DNA of 23,616 nt from JBBTDV01 sp038042605 (GTDB lineage Bacteria > Bdellovibrionota > UBA1018), in NCBI GenBank assembly GCA_964358645.1, contig CAYHPW010000040.1, positions 1 to 23,616 on the forward strand. The letters run 5' to 3'. Below the pieces are notes generated by a model that saw only the letters and a program-made list of their open reading frames with translations, ran no database searches and had not been told where the DNA came from. Each line of letters opens with the position of its first letter. Positions within the stretch are counted from its first letter, which is position 1. The position numbers and the translations under genes are program-made. Below, piece after piece: positions 1 through 8,971 of this stretch.

Positions 1-2
1 CG

Positions 3-2535
3 ATCAATGCAAGTGGTGCTGCTGACTTAGCAGGAAACCTAAACGCCGCTTCGACAACCACGGATGCTTCAGTAACATATCAGAACCAGCAGCTTGGATC
101 AGTGAAGCAGGTGGTAGGTGGAGTGGCGCACACCTGCGCTCTTTTAAGTACTGGCAAGGTACGATGCTGGGGCGCTGGCAGTCTCGGTGAAATTGGTTAC
201 GGCAATACTAATAATATAGGTGATAACGAAACCCCTGCCAGTGCCGGTGATGTTGATGTCGGTGGAGATGTTATACAAATTACTGCCGGCAATTCTCACA
301 CCTGCGCTCTTTTAAGTACTGGCAAGGTCCGCTGCTGGGGAAAAGGCACCTTAGGCCGACTGGGCTATGGCAATACTAATAATATAGGTGATAACGAAAC
401 CCCTGCTAGTGCTGGCGATGTTAATATCGGTGGAGACGTTGTGCAAATAATAGCTGGTGTGTATCACACATGCGCTCTCCTGAGTACTGGCAAAGTGCGC
501 TGCTGGGGAGAAGGCAGCTACGGTAAACTTGGTTACGGCAATACTAATAATATAGGTGATAACGAAACCCCTGCTAGTGCCGGTGATGTTAATGTCGGTG
601 GAGATGCTGTACAAATAGCAGCTGGTGGATATCACACCTGTGCTCTTTTAAGTACTGGCAAGGTCCGCTGCTGGGGCGCTGGCAGTCTCGGTGAAATTGG
701 TTACGGCAACACTAATAATATAGGTGATACCGAAACCCCTGCCAGTGCCGGGGATGTTGATGTCGGTGGAGATGTTATACAAATTACTGCCGGCAATTCT
801 CACACCTGCGCTCTTTTAAGCACTGGCAAAGTTCGCTGTTGGGGTTATAATTTGTCCGCTCAGCTTGGTTACGGCAATACTAACAGCATAGGTGATGACG
901 AAACCCCTGCCAGTGCTGGCGATGTTGGTGTTGGTGGAGATGTGATACAAATCACTGCTGGCGATTCTCACACCTGCGCTCTTTTAAGCACCGGCAAAGT
1001 GCGTTGCTGNNNNNNNNNNNNNNNNNNNNNNNNNNNNNNNNNNNNNNNNNNNNNNNNNNNNNNNNNNNNNNNNNNNNNNNNNNNNNNNNNNNNNNNNNNN
1101 NNNNNNNNNGGGTTATGGCAGTTCCGGCCAGCTCGGCTACAGCAATACCACCACTATAGGCGACGACGAAACCCCTGCCAGTGCCGGTGATGTTGATGTC
1201 GGTGGAGATGTTGTACAAGTAGCAGCTGGTGGATATCACACCTGCGCTCTTTTAAGCACCGGCAAAGTGCGTTGCTGGGGTTATGGCAGTTCCGGCCAGC
1301 TCGGCTACAGCAATACCACCACTATAGGCGACAACGAAACCCCTGCCAGCGCAGGGGATGTGCAAGCAGGTGGGAGTGTCGCAATTAAACATATTGCTGC
1401 TGGATATAGACATACCTGTTCTCTTCTAAGTAGCGGCAAAGTTAGGTGCTGGGGTGATGGTGAACAAGGCAGGCTTGGCTATGGCAACACTGTATATATT
1501 GGCGACAATGAAACACCGGCTTCAGCAGGTGATGTTAATGTTGGTGGAGATGTTGTGCAACTTACTGCCGGCGGATATCATACCTGTGCTCTTCTGAGTA
1601 ACGGTAAGGTACGATGCTGGGGTTGGGGCCAATATGGTGAAGACGGCAATGGTTTCATTGTGGGAGACAATGAAACTCCAGCCAGCGTTGGTTATGTAAG
1701 TATTGGCGGTGATGTCAAACAACTAGCAGCAGATGAACATAATACCTGCGCACTTTTGAGTAATGGTAAGGTCAGGTGTTGGGGTTATAATTTTTATGGC
1801 CAATTGGGTTATGTAAATACGAGTAATGTATCTAATCCATCCTCCGCTGGAGATGTAAATATTGGCGGTGATGTTAAACAGATAACTGTTGGTAGCTACC
1901 ATGCCTGCGCGCTTTTAAGTAACGGCAAGATGCGATGCTGGGGTTATGGCGGTCGATTAGGCTATGGCAATGCTAACAATATAGGTGATGATGAAACGCC
2001 AGCATCAGCAGGGGATGTTAATGTTGGCGGTGATGTCAGACAAATGGCTGCAAACAGCTCTCACACCTGCGCTCTTCTCAGTAGTGGTAAAGTACGTTGC
2101 TGGGGCTATAATGCTTTCGGTCAACTAGGCTACGGCAATCCATTCCCTATCGGTGACAACGAAACACCATCCTCAGTGGGTGATGTCAGTATAGGCGGAG
2201 ATGCTACTCAACTTGCAGCTGGTGAATCTCATTCCTGTGCTTTGTTAAGCACTGGTAAGGTCCGCTGCTGGGGCCTGGGTATTAATGGCCAGCTCGGCTA
2301 CGGTGATGCAAACAACATCGGAGACATCGAGCTGCCAGCCACAGCCGGCGATATAAGTATTGGTGGTGATGCGATTCAAATTACTGGTGGCCAATATCAC
2401 ACATGTGCTCTTCTTAGTAATGGTAATATGCGATGCTGGGGTGGTGGTAATAGTGGCCAACTCGGTTACGGCAACACCAACAACATCGGAGACAACGAGT
2501 TGCCATCCGTCGCTGGCGACGTGGCGGTGTGGTGA
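3..2535 (+). CDS. RCC1-repeat surface protein, 5' partial, interrupted by assembly gap
   Basis: The frame is open from the window edge, so the true start lies upstream; the GTG at 102 is internal. The first ~30 codons (pattern AGNLNAASTTTDASVTY) look like the last strand of a bacterial Ig-like domain of large surface proteins. From residue ~43 there are about 14 RCC1-type repeats of 56 residues, each built as HTCALLSxGKVRCWG...GQLGYGN...GDNETPASAGDV..GGDV.Q..AG. RCC1 repeats form seven-bladed beta-propellers; 14 copies would suit two propellers. Each repeat has a C-x9-C pair, compatible with a disulfide and therefore an extracytoplasmic location (inference). The frame differs by one across the 100 Ns, but removing them restores it exactly. 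The protein ends abruptly after GDVAVW. Binding partner and role are unknown; adhesion or surface recognition is plausible. Confidence 0.85.
129..2526 (+). repeat. Tandem 168-bp coding repeats (RCC1 units)
   Basis: HTC codons recur every 168 bp (129, 297, 465, 633 and so on; one late copy is shorter). Copies before about 1340 are near identical in DNA, while later copies (1390-2526) are diverged and use different synonymous codons. A higher-order period of 504 bp is visible: the copy at 129-300 closely matches 633-804, including the GAGSLGEIGYGN variant. This points to recent duplication or gene conversion in the 5' part only. Confidence 0.9.
1010..1109. other. Assembly gap of 100 Ns
   Basis: There are exactly 100 Ns, a conventional placeholder length. 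The left flank (ending gcgttgctg) and right flank (starting gggttatggc) abut in the same way as the uninterrupted sequence at 1268-1284. The real gap could therefore be 0 bp or any multiple of 168 bp. Confidence 0.95.
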
Positions 2536-2592
2536 TCATAAGCTATAAAAACTAAATTGATTTTTTCCTCTAACCATTCGTCTTATTTGGTG

Positions 2593-2598
2593 TATAAT
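2593..2598 (+). promoter_or_regulatory. Probable -10 box of the cytochrome operon
   Basis: A perfect TATAAT sits 40 bp before the first cytochrome ATG, in the 103-bp space after the RCC1 gene. No good -35 hexamer lies at 16-18 bp (TTGATT at 2557 is too far), so an activator may be needed. No clear terminator for the RCC1 gene is seen in this space. Confidence 0.4.
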
Positions 2599-2638
2599 CG
2601 GCATTAAATCAGTTGAGACTTTTTGGGATGGATGGTCA

Positions 2639-3739
2639 ATGAACTTGCAAACACGTTTTATATCAGCAAGCCTGTGCTGTGTGATCCTGCCGTTTTGGGT
2701 TAGCTATTCCTTAGCCGAATCACCAAAACACGAGACATGCACAACATCAAGTTGTCATGGCTCTATAATGGCCGGGGGGGGCGTCCACGGCCCAGTGAAA
2801 ATGAAAAACTGCAGCACTTGTCATCAAGCAGGTGAAGGCGGAAGCAAAAATCTTAAACTCCCAAAGAGCCACCCCACCCTATCAGCCATCAAGCCAGAGG
2901 CGATCAAGCCCATGTGCCTTCGCTGCCACAATACGCAAAACGACATCATTAAGAACGCAAAGCACGTACACTCCGCTCTGAAAGACGGAGCCTGTACTGA
3001 TTGCCACAACCCACACAGCTCTCAGCACAAGAACCTGCTGAATGATTCAATGCCGGCCCTATGCTACTCCTGCCATTCGGAGCTAGAAACACAGTCCAAG
3101 TCCGACAAGACCACTCATGGCGCGCTGACAATACAGGAATCCTGCGCAAACTGTCACGATCCACATGCATCAAAGCAGGCAAAACTGCTCAAAAACACGC
3201 AGCCTGCTCTCTGCCTGGACTGCCACTCAAAACCAATCAAAACAAAGAACGGAAAAATGATCACAAACATCGGTGATCTCCTAAAAAATAGTTCGTGGAA
3301 GCACTCCGCCCTGGAGGCTGGGTCCTGCACCGATTGCCACCAGCCCCACTCCAGCAAAAACAGAAGCCTGCTATCCAAACAATACACCGACAAAACATAC
3401 ACTCCGTTTGACAAAGCAGACTATGAGCTGTGCTTCAGCTGCCATGACCCGGAGCTAGCCACGGCAGCAAAAACTTCCGAACAAACAGGGTTCCGCAACG
3501 GTGATCAGAATCTTCATTACCTTCATATTCAGGGCACTAGGCGGGCCAAGCAGGGAAGATCCTGCAATGTTTGCCACGAAGTCCATGCGAGCAAACACCC
3601 AAAACTGATTAAAAGTTTTTTTACTCGTGCCTTTACATCCGGAGAAACCCAAATCCCCATCATATTTGAAGAATCAAAAAATGGAGGCTCATGCGCAACT
3701 GCCTGCCACGGGCTGAAAAAATATGACCGAAACAAATAA
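2639..3739 (+). CDS. Secreted multiheme c-type cytochrome, doubled-CXXCH type (9-11 hemes)
   Basis: 366 aa. A signal peptide is predicted with cleavage near residue 26 (SLA/ES); no lipobox is visible. Nine canonical CXXCH heme-attachment motifs start at residues 58, 93, 119, 142, 169, 192, 230, 265 and 309. Several are followed by the PH of the doubled-CXXCH family (CTDCHNPH, CANCHDPH, CTDCHQPH). Two further non-canonical motifs, CX4CH at 34-40 and CX3CH at 352-357, could raise the count to 11. Many His residues before or after the motifs can act as distal ligands. It is the first gene of an operon: its last 17 bp overlap the barrel gene. It is expected to be the electron-carrying partner on one side of the outer membrane. 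The ATG at 2639 is preceded by a GGATGG-like ribosome site; the ATG at 2628 ends after four codons. Confidence 0.9.
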   Translation: MNLQTRFISASLCCVILPFWVSYSLAESPKHETCTTSSCHGSIMAGGGVHGPVKMKNCSTCHQAGEGGSKNLKLPKSHPTLSAIKPEAIKPMCLRCHNTQNDIIKNAKHVHSALKDGACTDCHNPHSSQHKNLLNDSMPALCYSCHSELETQSKSDKTTHGALTIQESCANCHDPHASKQAKLLKNTQPALCLDCHSKPIKTKNGKMITNIGDLLKNSSWKHSALEAGSCTDCHQPHSSKNRSLLSKQYTDKTYTPFDKADYELCFSCHDPELATAAKTSEQTGFRNGDQNLHYLHIQGTRRAKQGRSCNVCHEVHASKHPKLIKSFFTRAFTSGETQIPIIFEESKNGGSCATACHGLKKYDRNK

Positions 3740-5009
3740 ACCACGCACCTTTGCACCACTAAAACAAAACATACTAGCCCTAGCTGCAGCAGCGGCGCTG
3801 GTGCTACAAACTCAGCCATCCGCAATCGCAGGGCTTCTCAGGGTTGATTCAGAAAGCTTCCTCTCAGCCCGCAGCGGAACGGATCTACGCAGGAACGTCC
3901 CACTGCAAGAGTTCATGCAAGCATCGTATATTTCAGACAACAGGAATATCGAGGCAAACACAGCTTTTTCATTTTATGGCGATCCGCTCACCCCAGGCGT
4001 CAGCGGCTTTGATCTTTATCTTCTTGACGCGGTCTTCGAACCAATCCCTGATTTCATGACCGTACGCATGGGACGGACATTCAACGTCCACACATCATCG
4101 CGTACATCAACCACCGACTCGATCGAGACTGACTACAGCCTTTTCGGTAAACGGGTAAAGCTAGGCGCCATGGCCGGCGTGGAACGCAAATTTTACAACG
4201 TAAGCATAGACTCCACCGCTAATTTCATCGGTGGACACGTTCAGTATCGCAGTTCGAGCATGTACCCGCTGTTCTTGCAGACAAAATATCACCGTCGCAG
4301 TCTTGCCTCACGCGATATACAGCCGCAGCACCTCCTCGCTTTTTCAGGGCGCAAACAGTTCGCAGGTAAATGGAGCCCGGAATTCTTAGCGAGTTCAGAA
4401 CTCGACGTCACTCCCGGCAACCTTAATATTGGTGAAGCTGGTTTTGACCTATACCCTTCATCAAGACTGTTCGTTCGGACTCGTGGGATGACTTATTTCG
4501 CCGAACCAAGCAAATACATAGAACAGCCCATCTTCACGCTTTTTTCCTCAGGCCGCCTTTATGAAGGCATGGTTGAATTCGGCTACCAGTTCAGCTCGGC
4601 GCTCACCGCTAGCACAGCCATGGCATACGACGTCTACAAACTGGAAAACAGCAGCAACGCAAACGGCTACAGGCTCGAAGCCGGGTTAAGGCATAGAGGT
4701 AAGTTCAACTCCACCAATGATTCATTTTATTTCATCAAGAGCTATGGCGGAAATGTCTACGGCAACAGGCTGCTGTTAAATCAGGAAGTCACCGACAAAC
4801 TTCATTTCGAGGAAGTCATTGACCTTGCTTATTACAGCAAAGTCACTTCATCAAAACGTGCGGCCGTCGACCTCCAGGGATGGCTTGGCTACTGGTTATG
4901 GAGCAGCTTCAAGCTGAACATGGGAGGAGAGTTTCAAAGCAATAATTACGTAAACTATGATATCAGGGCAATTGCGAAGCTCACCTATTTATTATGGAAA
5001 GAGATATGA
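3723..5009 (+). CDS. Outer-membrane beta-barrel, porin of a porin-cytochrome complex
   Basis: 428 aa. An Ala-rich signal peptide (ALAAAAALVLQTQPSAIAG) follows a charged N-terminus. The mature part has no long hydrophobic helix. It shows alternating polar/aromatic strands typical of outer-membrane barrels (for example LRVDSESF, FDLYLLDAVF, RLYEGMVEFGYQF, AIAKLTYLLW). The start overlaps the upstream cytochrome by 17 bp, and its TGA overlaps the downstream cytochrome start as ATGA, so the three genes are translationally coupled. Cytochrome / barrel / cytochrome order matches the known logic of porin-cytochrome conduits such as Geobacter OmbB-OmaB-OmcB or Ext. I do not recognise a close named homologue, so the assignment rests on context plus barrel character. 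Confidence 0.7.
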   Translation: MTETNKPRTFAPLKQNILALAAAAALVLQTQPSAIAGLLRVDSESFLSARSGTDLRRNVPLQEFMQASYISDNRNIEANTAFSFYGDPLTPGVSGFDLYLLDAVFEPIPDFMTVRMGRTFNVHTSSRTSTTDSIETDYSLFGKRVKLGAMAGVERKFYNVSIDSTANFIGGHVQYRSSSMYPLFLQTKYHRRSLASRDIQPQHLLAFSGRKQFAGKWSPEFLASSELDVTPGNLNIGEAGFDLYPSSRLFVRTRGMTYFAEPSKYIEQPIFTLFSSGRLYEGMVEFGYQFSSALTASTAMAYDVYKLENSSNANGYRLEAGLRHRGKFNSTNDSFYFIKSYGGNVYGNRLLLNQEVTDKLHFEEVIDLAYYSKVTSSKRAAVDLQGWLGYWLWSSFKLNMGGEFQSNNYVNYDIRAIAKLTYLLWKEI

Positions 5010-5596
5010 TCAGGTTCCATTTAGTTCCAATAATTCTAATGATGTTTTTCGGTTTTATATGTACAGCGCATGGTGATGTTCTCTCCATCTTCGACCATGA
5101 CTTCCACTCAGAAAAAGTCTATAGCCCCCAGAACATCAAATGTTCGCACTGCCATAATTTCTCGATCGACGAAAAAACAGACAAGGCCACGCTAACTGGA
5201 GATTATAAGAAATCCGCTTTCAATAGGGAATTTAAGTCCATTTGCCACGAATGCCACCAGGGAGCAGAAGCAAAAAACAAGAACGCCCCGAAAGACTGCT
5301 TCACCTGCCATAGAACGCTGGAAAACATGAGAGCAATCAAGCCACGCAATCACTCCAATGTGGCATGGCCAAGCATGCACTCATCCGATGCACGGACCGA
5401 CGGTGAATCATGCTTCAAGTGCCACTCGACATCTCAGTGCGTGCAATGCCACCAAAGGCGCAACGATATCGAACTTAAAAACCACAGCCGGAATTTTAGG
5501 TTCATGCATTCTGTAGCAGCCAGGGCACAGCCGCACAAATGTGATTCATGCCACTCCAAGACATTCTGCATAGATTGCCACACCGGCAAGCGCTAA
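5006..5596 (+). CDS. Heptaheme c-type cytochrome, secreted
   Basis: 196 aa with seven CXXCH motifs, at residues 46, 80, 98, 136, 145, 179 and 188. I chose the ATG at 5006 over the in-frame ATG at 4994. It forms an ATGA overlap with the barrel stop, has GGAAAGAG just upstream, and gives a clean signal peptide (hydrophobic residues ~7-19, cleavage near AHG/D). The 4994 start would add MERD and lacks a ribosome site. It is small and closely packed with hemes, as expected for the periplasmic member of an outer-membrane electron conduit; which of the two cytochromes faces outward cannot be read from sequence. Separation of the last motifs is only 4-5 residues in two places, suggesting closely stacked hemes. 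Confidence 0.88.
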   Translation: MIRFHLVPIILMMFFGFICTAHGDVLSIFDHDFHSEKVYSPQNIKCSHCHNFSIDEKTDKATLTGDYKKSAFNREFKSICHECHQGAEAKNKNAPKDCFTCHRTLENMRAIKPRNHSNVAWPSMHSSDARTDGESCFKCHSTSQCVQCHQRRNDIELKNHSRNFRFMHSVAARAQPHKCDSCHSKTFCIDCHTGKR

Positions 5597-5608
5597 TGAG
5601 GATGTAAG

Positions 5609-6784
5609 TTGAGCCTGGCCAGCTTTCTCGGGTTAAAACGCAACACCACGCTGCTGTTGATAACGATAATATTCGCATCCACCGGTGAGCGCCTATGGCT
5701 CGGCTTCGCGCCTAAGTATCTTGAGTACATGGGCGGTGGGATTCTGCTCATCGGGATCTTTGACGCCCTTCAAACCTTGCTGAGCGCGCTTTACGCCTAT
5801 CCAGGTGCTTGGCTCACTGACCGGTTTGGGCAAAGAAAATCATTGCTGATTTTCACCATCCTCTCATTAGTGGGATACATTTTAGTCCTATCATGGCAAA
5901 GCAGTTACTCGCTTCTTATTGGGACGTTTTTCTTCGTGGCATGGAGCGCGCTATCGCTGCCAACGACATTTTCAGTCGTGGCAACAAGTCTAAGGCAAGA
6001 AAAAATCACGATGGGTATCGGCGTGCAGTCAATGGTGCGTCGGGTGCCGATGATTATAGGCCCGCTGGTTGGCGGCTTCCTTATCTCGCTTTACGGCTGG
6101 CAGGACGGCATCAGGTACGCGCTCGTCTTATGCGTGTTACTTTGCGTAATCGCGTTCCTGCTGCAATACGGGATGGCTGATGACAATGCGAGTGGAGCTT
6201 TTACGCCACAGGCATCTTTTTTAAAAATACTAAAAGCATTTCCCACTGAACTTAAGGAACTTCTCATCAGCGACATCCTGATTAGATTTTGTGAGAGAAT
6301 CCCATACGCCTTCGTGATCCTCTGGGCGATCAATCACCACGGCATAACACCAAAAGAGTTCGGCGTCTTAACCGCGATAGAGATGGCAACCGCAATGCTT
6401 TGCTACATACCTGTTGCACATCTTGCGGATAAATACGGCCAAAGACCGTTCATCCTGGCAACGTTTGTGTTTTTCTCGCTCTTCCCGGTCGCGCTCATGT
6501 TTTCAAGCGGATTCGTGCTTTTTGCCATCGTGTTTTCCATCCGCGGCCTTAAGGAATTTGGCGAACCCGCTCGCAAGGCTCTCATTATCAAATATTCCCC
6601 AGCACATCTCAAATCCAGCGCCTATGGCGTTTATTACTTGATACGCGATTGCACGGTCACGGCGGGATCTTTCTTAGGCGCATTTTTGTGGAGCATTTCA
6701 CCGCTGGCGAATTTTTTGGGCGCAGCCTTGTGTGGTATCATGGGGACTGCATGGTTTTATTTTTCAATAATGAGGAAGAAGTAA
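5609..6784 (+). CDS. Major facilitator superfamily (MFS) transporter
   Basis: 391 aa, about 12 hydrophobic helices, the usual MFS length. The loop motif A appears in both halves: DRFGQRKS at residues 71-78, and ADKYGQRP near 273-280. The start is a TTG at 5609 with GAGGA six bases upstream, 12 bp after the heptaheme cytochrome, so it is most likely the last gene of the cytochrome operon. Substrate is unknown. In an electron-transfer operon it could move a metal chelate, quinone-like shuttle or organic acid, but this is only inference. The gene ends 44 bp before a convergent ATPase gene, with no obvious terminator between. Confidence 0.85.
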   Translation: MSLASFLGLKRNTTLLLITIIFASTGERLWLGFAPKYLEYMGGGILLIGIFDALQTLLSALYAYPGAWLTDRFGQRKSLLIFTILSLVGYILVLSWQSSYSLLIGTFFFVAWSALSLPTTFSVVATSLRQEKITMGIGVQSMVRRVPMIIGPLVGGFLISLYGWQDGIRYALVLCVLLCVIAFLLQYGMADDNASGAFTPQASFLKILKAFPTELKELLISDILIRFCERIPYAFVILWAINHHGITPKEFGVLTAIEMATAMLCYIPVAHLADKYGQRPFILATFVFFSLFPVALMFSSGFVLFAIVFSIRGLKEFGEPARKALIIKYSPAHLKSSAYGVYYLIRDCTVTAGSFLGAFLWSISPLANFLGAALCGIMGTAWFYFSIMRKK

Positions 6785-6828
6785 GACCAGAAACAATTAA
6801 CGTGAAGTCCGCCATTTTCAAACACAGC

Positions 6829-8130
6829 TTATTTGAGAGATGTCTCCAGACAGAAGTCGGCGGCCCTAATGATCTCGACCTTGCCTTTACCAACCCGTGC
6901 CTCGCCTCGTTCATCTAGGGTTACCAGGCGCGCGGAGCTGAGCCGTAGCTCCGCCATTGCATCCCCTAGTGCGATAAGCTCGCGTTTGCGGGTTTCTGGA
7001 GCTGAAATATCTGCGGTGACCTGGATCAACCCCAGCTCTGGTGTAAAGAAATCAGTCTCAAGTCCAGTGGTGCGGAATCGGTAGTAAAAAACCTGCGTGG
7101 ACTTTCGCCGCAAATGGAGAAAAATGGTCGTCTCAAGCAAGTGGCCGTCATTTTCCGAGCGACCGACACTAATAGCACGGGCCAAGCCAGGGTCGATCGC
7201 ATAGATTTTCCTTGGATTGACAGCCTGCCTCGAATACGACTCTGAGTAGCTTGGAACTGAAAACAATGCGTAACAATCCTCGAACCAGCCGATTGCATCG
7301 GAAACCAGTGCCTTTTCGCCTCTTAGCCCGGCGGCTCGTAAGCGCTGGTAGAGTTTGTTTATTGTATATAGTGATCCTGTCTGATTGAGGAGCAGGAAGA
7401 AAAGATGTTTTACAAGAGGGATGTTCGTAACCTTGTGGCGCTCAACAACATCCTTGAGGAGCATAGCCTCAGCGTAATCACGAAGAATTGCCGACGCTTC
7501 ACGCTCGGCAAGATGCTGAACTTCCGGGAATCCGCCTCGTTTTAAATATGCCCGGAATAGCGACTGCACCCTGGCAGGAGAAGGATTTACGCTAGATTTT
7601 TCGCGGGATATAATCACCTCGCGGAACGAGAACGGGAATATCTCGTGTGCGAGTGCACGTCCTCTCATCGAACTAGCTACTTCTCGGCTGAGTAAACGCG
7701 CGGACGAGCCAGTGAGATAGACTGTGCGGCCCGGCTGCCGTAATAGTCGGCTCACGAAGAGCTCCCATCCATCGATGTTCTGTATTTCATCAAGCAGCAA
7801 CACCGACCGTTTTGGCTTTACATCTAGTCGTGCAACGCGCTCGTCAAAGGCCTCGGCCAAGGCGGCCAGATCAGACGCTCGAACATCGAAAAGGCGGTCA
7901 TCGTCGAAGTTCATATACCCTATTGCCATCTCTGGCACGCCACGCGACAGCCATGCGAAACGGACCTGGTGGAGGTAGCTGCTTTTACCGGCACGCCTAG
8001 CCCCAAGTAAAACGGAGGCTTTGCCAATGATCGCCGGCACTTCGCCTATCTCCCGGTTGACATAAGGATCAGCGATGGGCAGCAGATTTTCGTCGAGGAT
8101 CTCACGGAATATTGCTTTTCGGCTTGTCAT
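6829..8130 (-). CDS. AAA_14 / DUF4143 family ATPase
   Basis: 433 aa. Walker A GARRAGKSS at residues 43-51, Walker B VLLLDE at 110-115, followed by the family motif LTGSSARLLSRE and an R-G-R segment. The middle part suggests a winged helix. The C-terminal DUF4143 part has the PD-(D/E)XK-like position written as LETDFF...LIQVTAD, so the E-x-K pair is replaced by Q-x-T; this QV form is a recurring subfamily, as I recall. Proteins of this family are patchily distributed and function is poorly defined. It stands alone on the minus strand, convergent with the MFS gene. Its G+C content and codon use look higher than in its neighbours, consistent with transfer. A palindrome overlaps its promoter. Confidence 0.9.
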   Translation of the reverse strand: MTSRKAIFREILDENLLPIADPYVNREIGEVPAIIGKASVLLGARRAGKSSYLHQVRFAWLSRGVPEMAIGYMNFDDDRLFDVRASDLAALAEAFDERVARLDVKPKRSVLLLDEIQNIDGWELFVSRLLRQPGRTVYLTGSSARLLSREVASSMRGRALAHEIFPFSFREVIISREKSSVNPSPARVQSLFRAYLKRGGFPEVQHLAEREASAILRDYAEAMLLKDVVERHKVTNIPLVKHLFFLLLNQTGSLYTINKLYQRLRAAGLRGEKALVSDAIGWFEDCYALFSVPSYSESYSRQAVNPRKIYAIDPGLARAISVGRSENDGHLLETTIFLHLRRKSTQVFYYRFRTTGLETDFFTPELGLIQVTADISAPETRKRELIALGDAMAELRLSSARLVTLDERGEARVGKGKVEIIRAADFCLETSLK

Positions 8131-8165
8131 GGTTCTTTATTCGCTACTGACTGTATTTCAATCTG

Positions 8166-8195
8166 ATTTTATACCATACTGGACGGAAATCCAGT
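8166..8195 (-). promoter_or_regulatory. Promoter with palindrome of the DUF4143 ATPase gene
   Basis: On the minus strand TATAAAAT (8166-8173) is a good -10 box. Directly upstream is a perfect 6-bp inverted repeat, ACTGGA-N6-TCCAGT (8178-8195), covering the spacer and the -35 position. This is a likely operator for autoregulation or for another repressor. Confidence 0.4.
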
Positions 8196-8291
8196 CTATA
8201 TTTTAATACCCGTACTCGCGAAGCCCGCAGCGTTAATTGCGGCACCACCGATGCTGTCAGCCCCAGCTCCGCCGGAAAAGCGGGGTAGCTT

Positions 8292-8929
8292 TCAAAATGG
8301 CCTGCCGCCGTTTAACAGCACAGGGATTCTGGCAACTGAATCTGGGAGATAACCCCATTGATAATATGTACCAAACTGATAACCGCTGCATGTTGGATCG
8401 CTCGTTGCAACACCTTCCAGGTAAGTAATCATTGTTCCAGATATCGCACCCCTATCTTCCTTAACTTTAAGTTTAATACTGCTAGTAGAGTAAAATTCAC
8501 AACAACTCTGATTGATCCACTCTTGTTCGCAGCAAGCTTCCACGCGACTGGAGAAGGTATTTGGGTGGTACTATTACTCTTACCGGGTAGGCCGGATACA
8601 AATGTATCATCATTGCCACAAAGTTCATAAAGCCGTGACATATTCTTACCACCTTGTTTAGCATACGGAAGATCAGTCGAAATAATCTCCATAGACCCAG
8701 TTTGTTCAATGGAGGACAAATTTATCAGTTCAATTATTCCATAGACTGCAATACCAATATTAACATTGGGTGTTGTCGTTACCCCTGGCTGTTTCTTATC
8801 AAAATAATGATATGTCGCCACTGAAACCGGCGGTATTATTATCGAGCGCTCCGCAACAGCGCTGGATGTAAATACCGCTATCAATGAACTGACTGTACAA
8901 ATTCGACCGAGATAATCATATACCTTCAT
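8292..8929 (-). pseudogene. Secreted hypothetical protein with one frameshift
   Basis: The start at 8929 has a strong ribosome site (GAGGAG, 7 bases upstream) and a signal peptide (MKVYDYLGRI... cleaving near AVA/ER). The first frame ends at 8429 with ...GVRYLEQ. A second frame from about 8495 continues with natural-looking protein (KLKVKEDRGAISGTMITYLEG... to ...LNGGRPF) and stops at 8292. Inserting one T in the TTTT run at 8492-8495 joins them as ...RVVVNF-YSTSSIKLKVKEDRG, giving about 212 residues. It may be a real inactivation or a homopolymer sequencing error. The family is not recognised; two late Cys residues and a Tyr-rich end are visible. If the short form is real, it is 166 aa from this start. 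Confidence 0.6.
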
Positions 8930-8971
8930 CGAACGTCTCCTCACATGTACCCTTATTATTACCAATGAGAC

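Noticed and set aside
351..2460. Minus-strand frames inside the RCC1 gene
   Set aside because: They repeat with the same period as the plus-strand repeats and have no motifs; antisense shadows.
129..2526. Regular repeats suggesting a CRISPR array
   Set aside because: The repeats are 168 bp, coding in one frame, with no short repeat/spacer pattern; they are RCC1 protein repeats.
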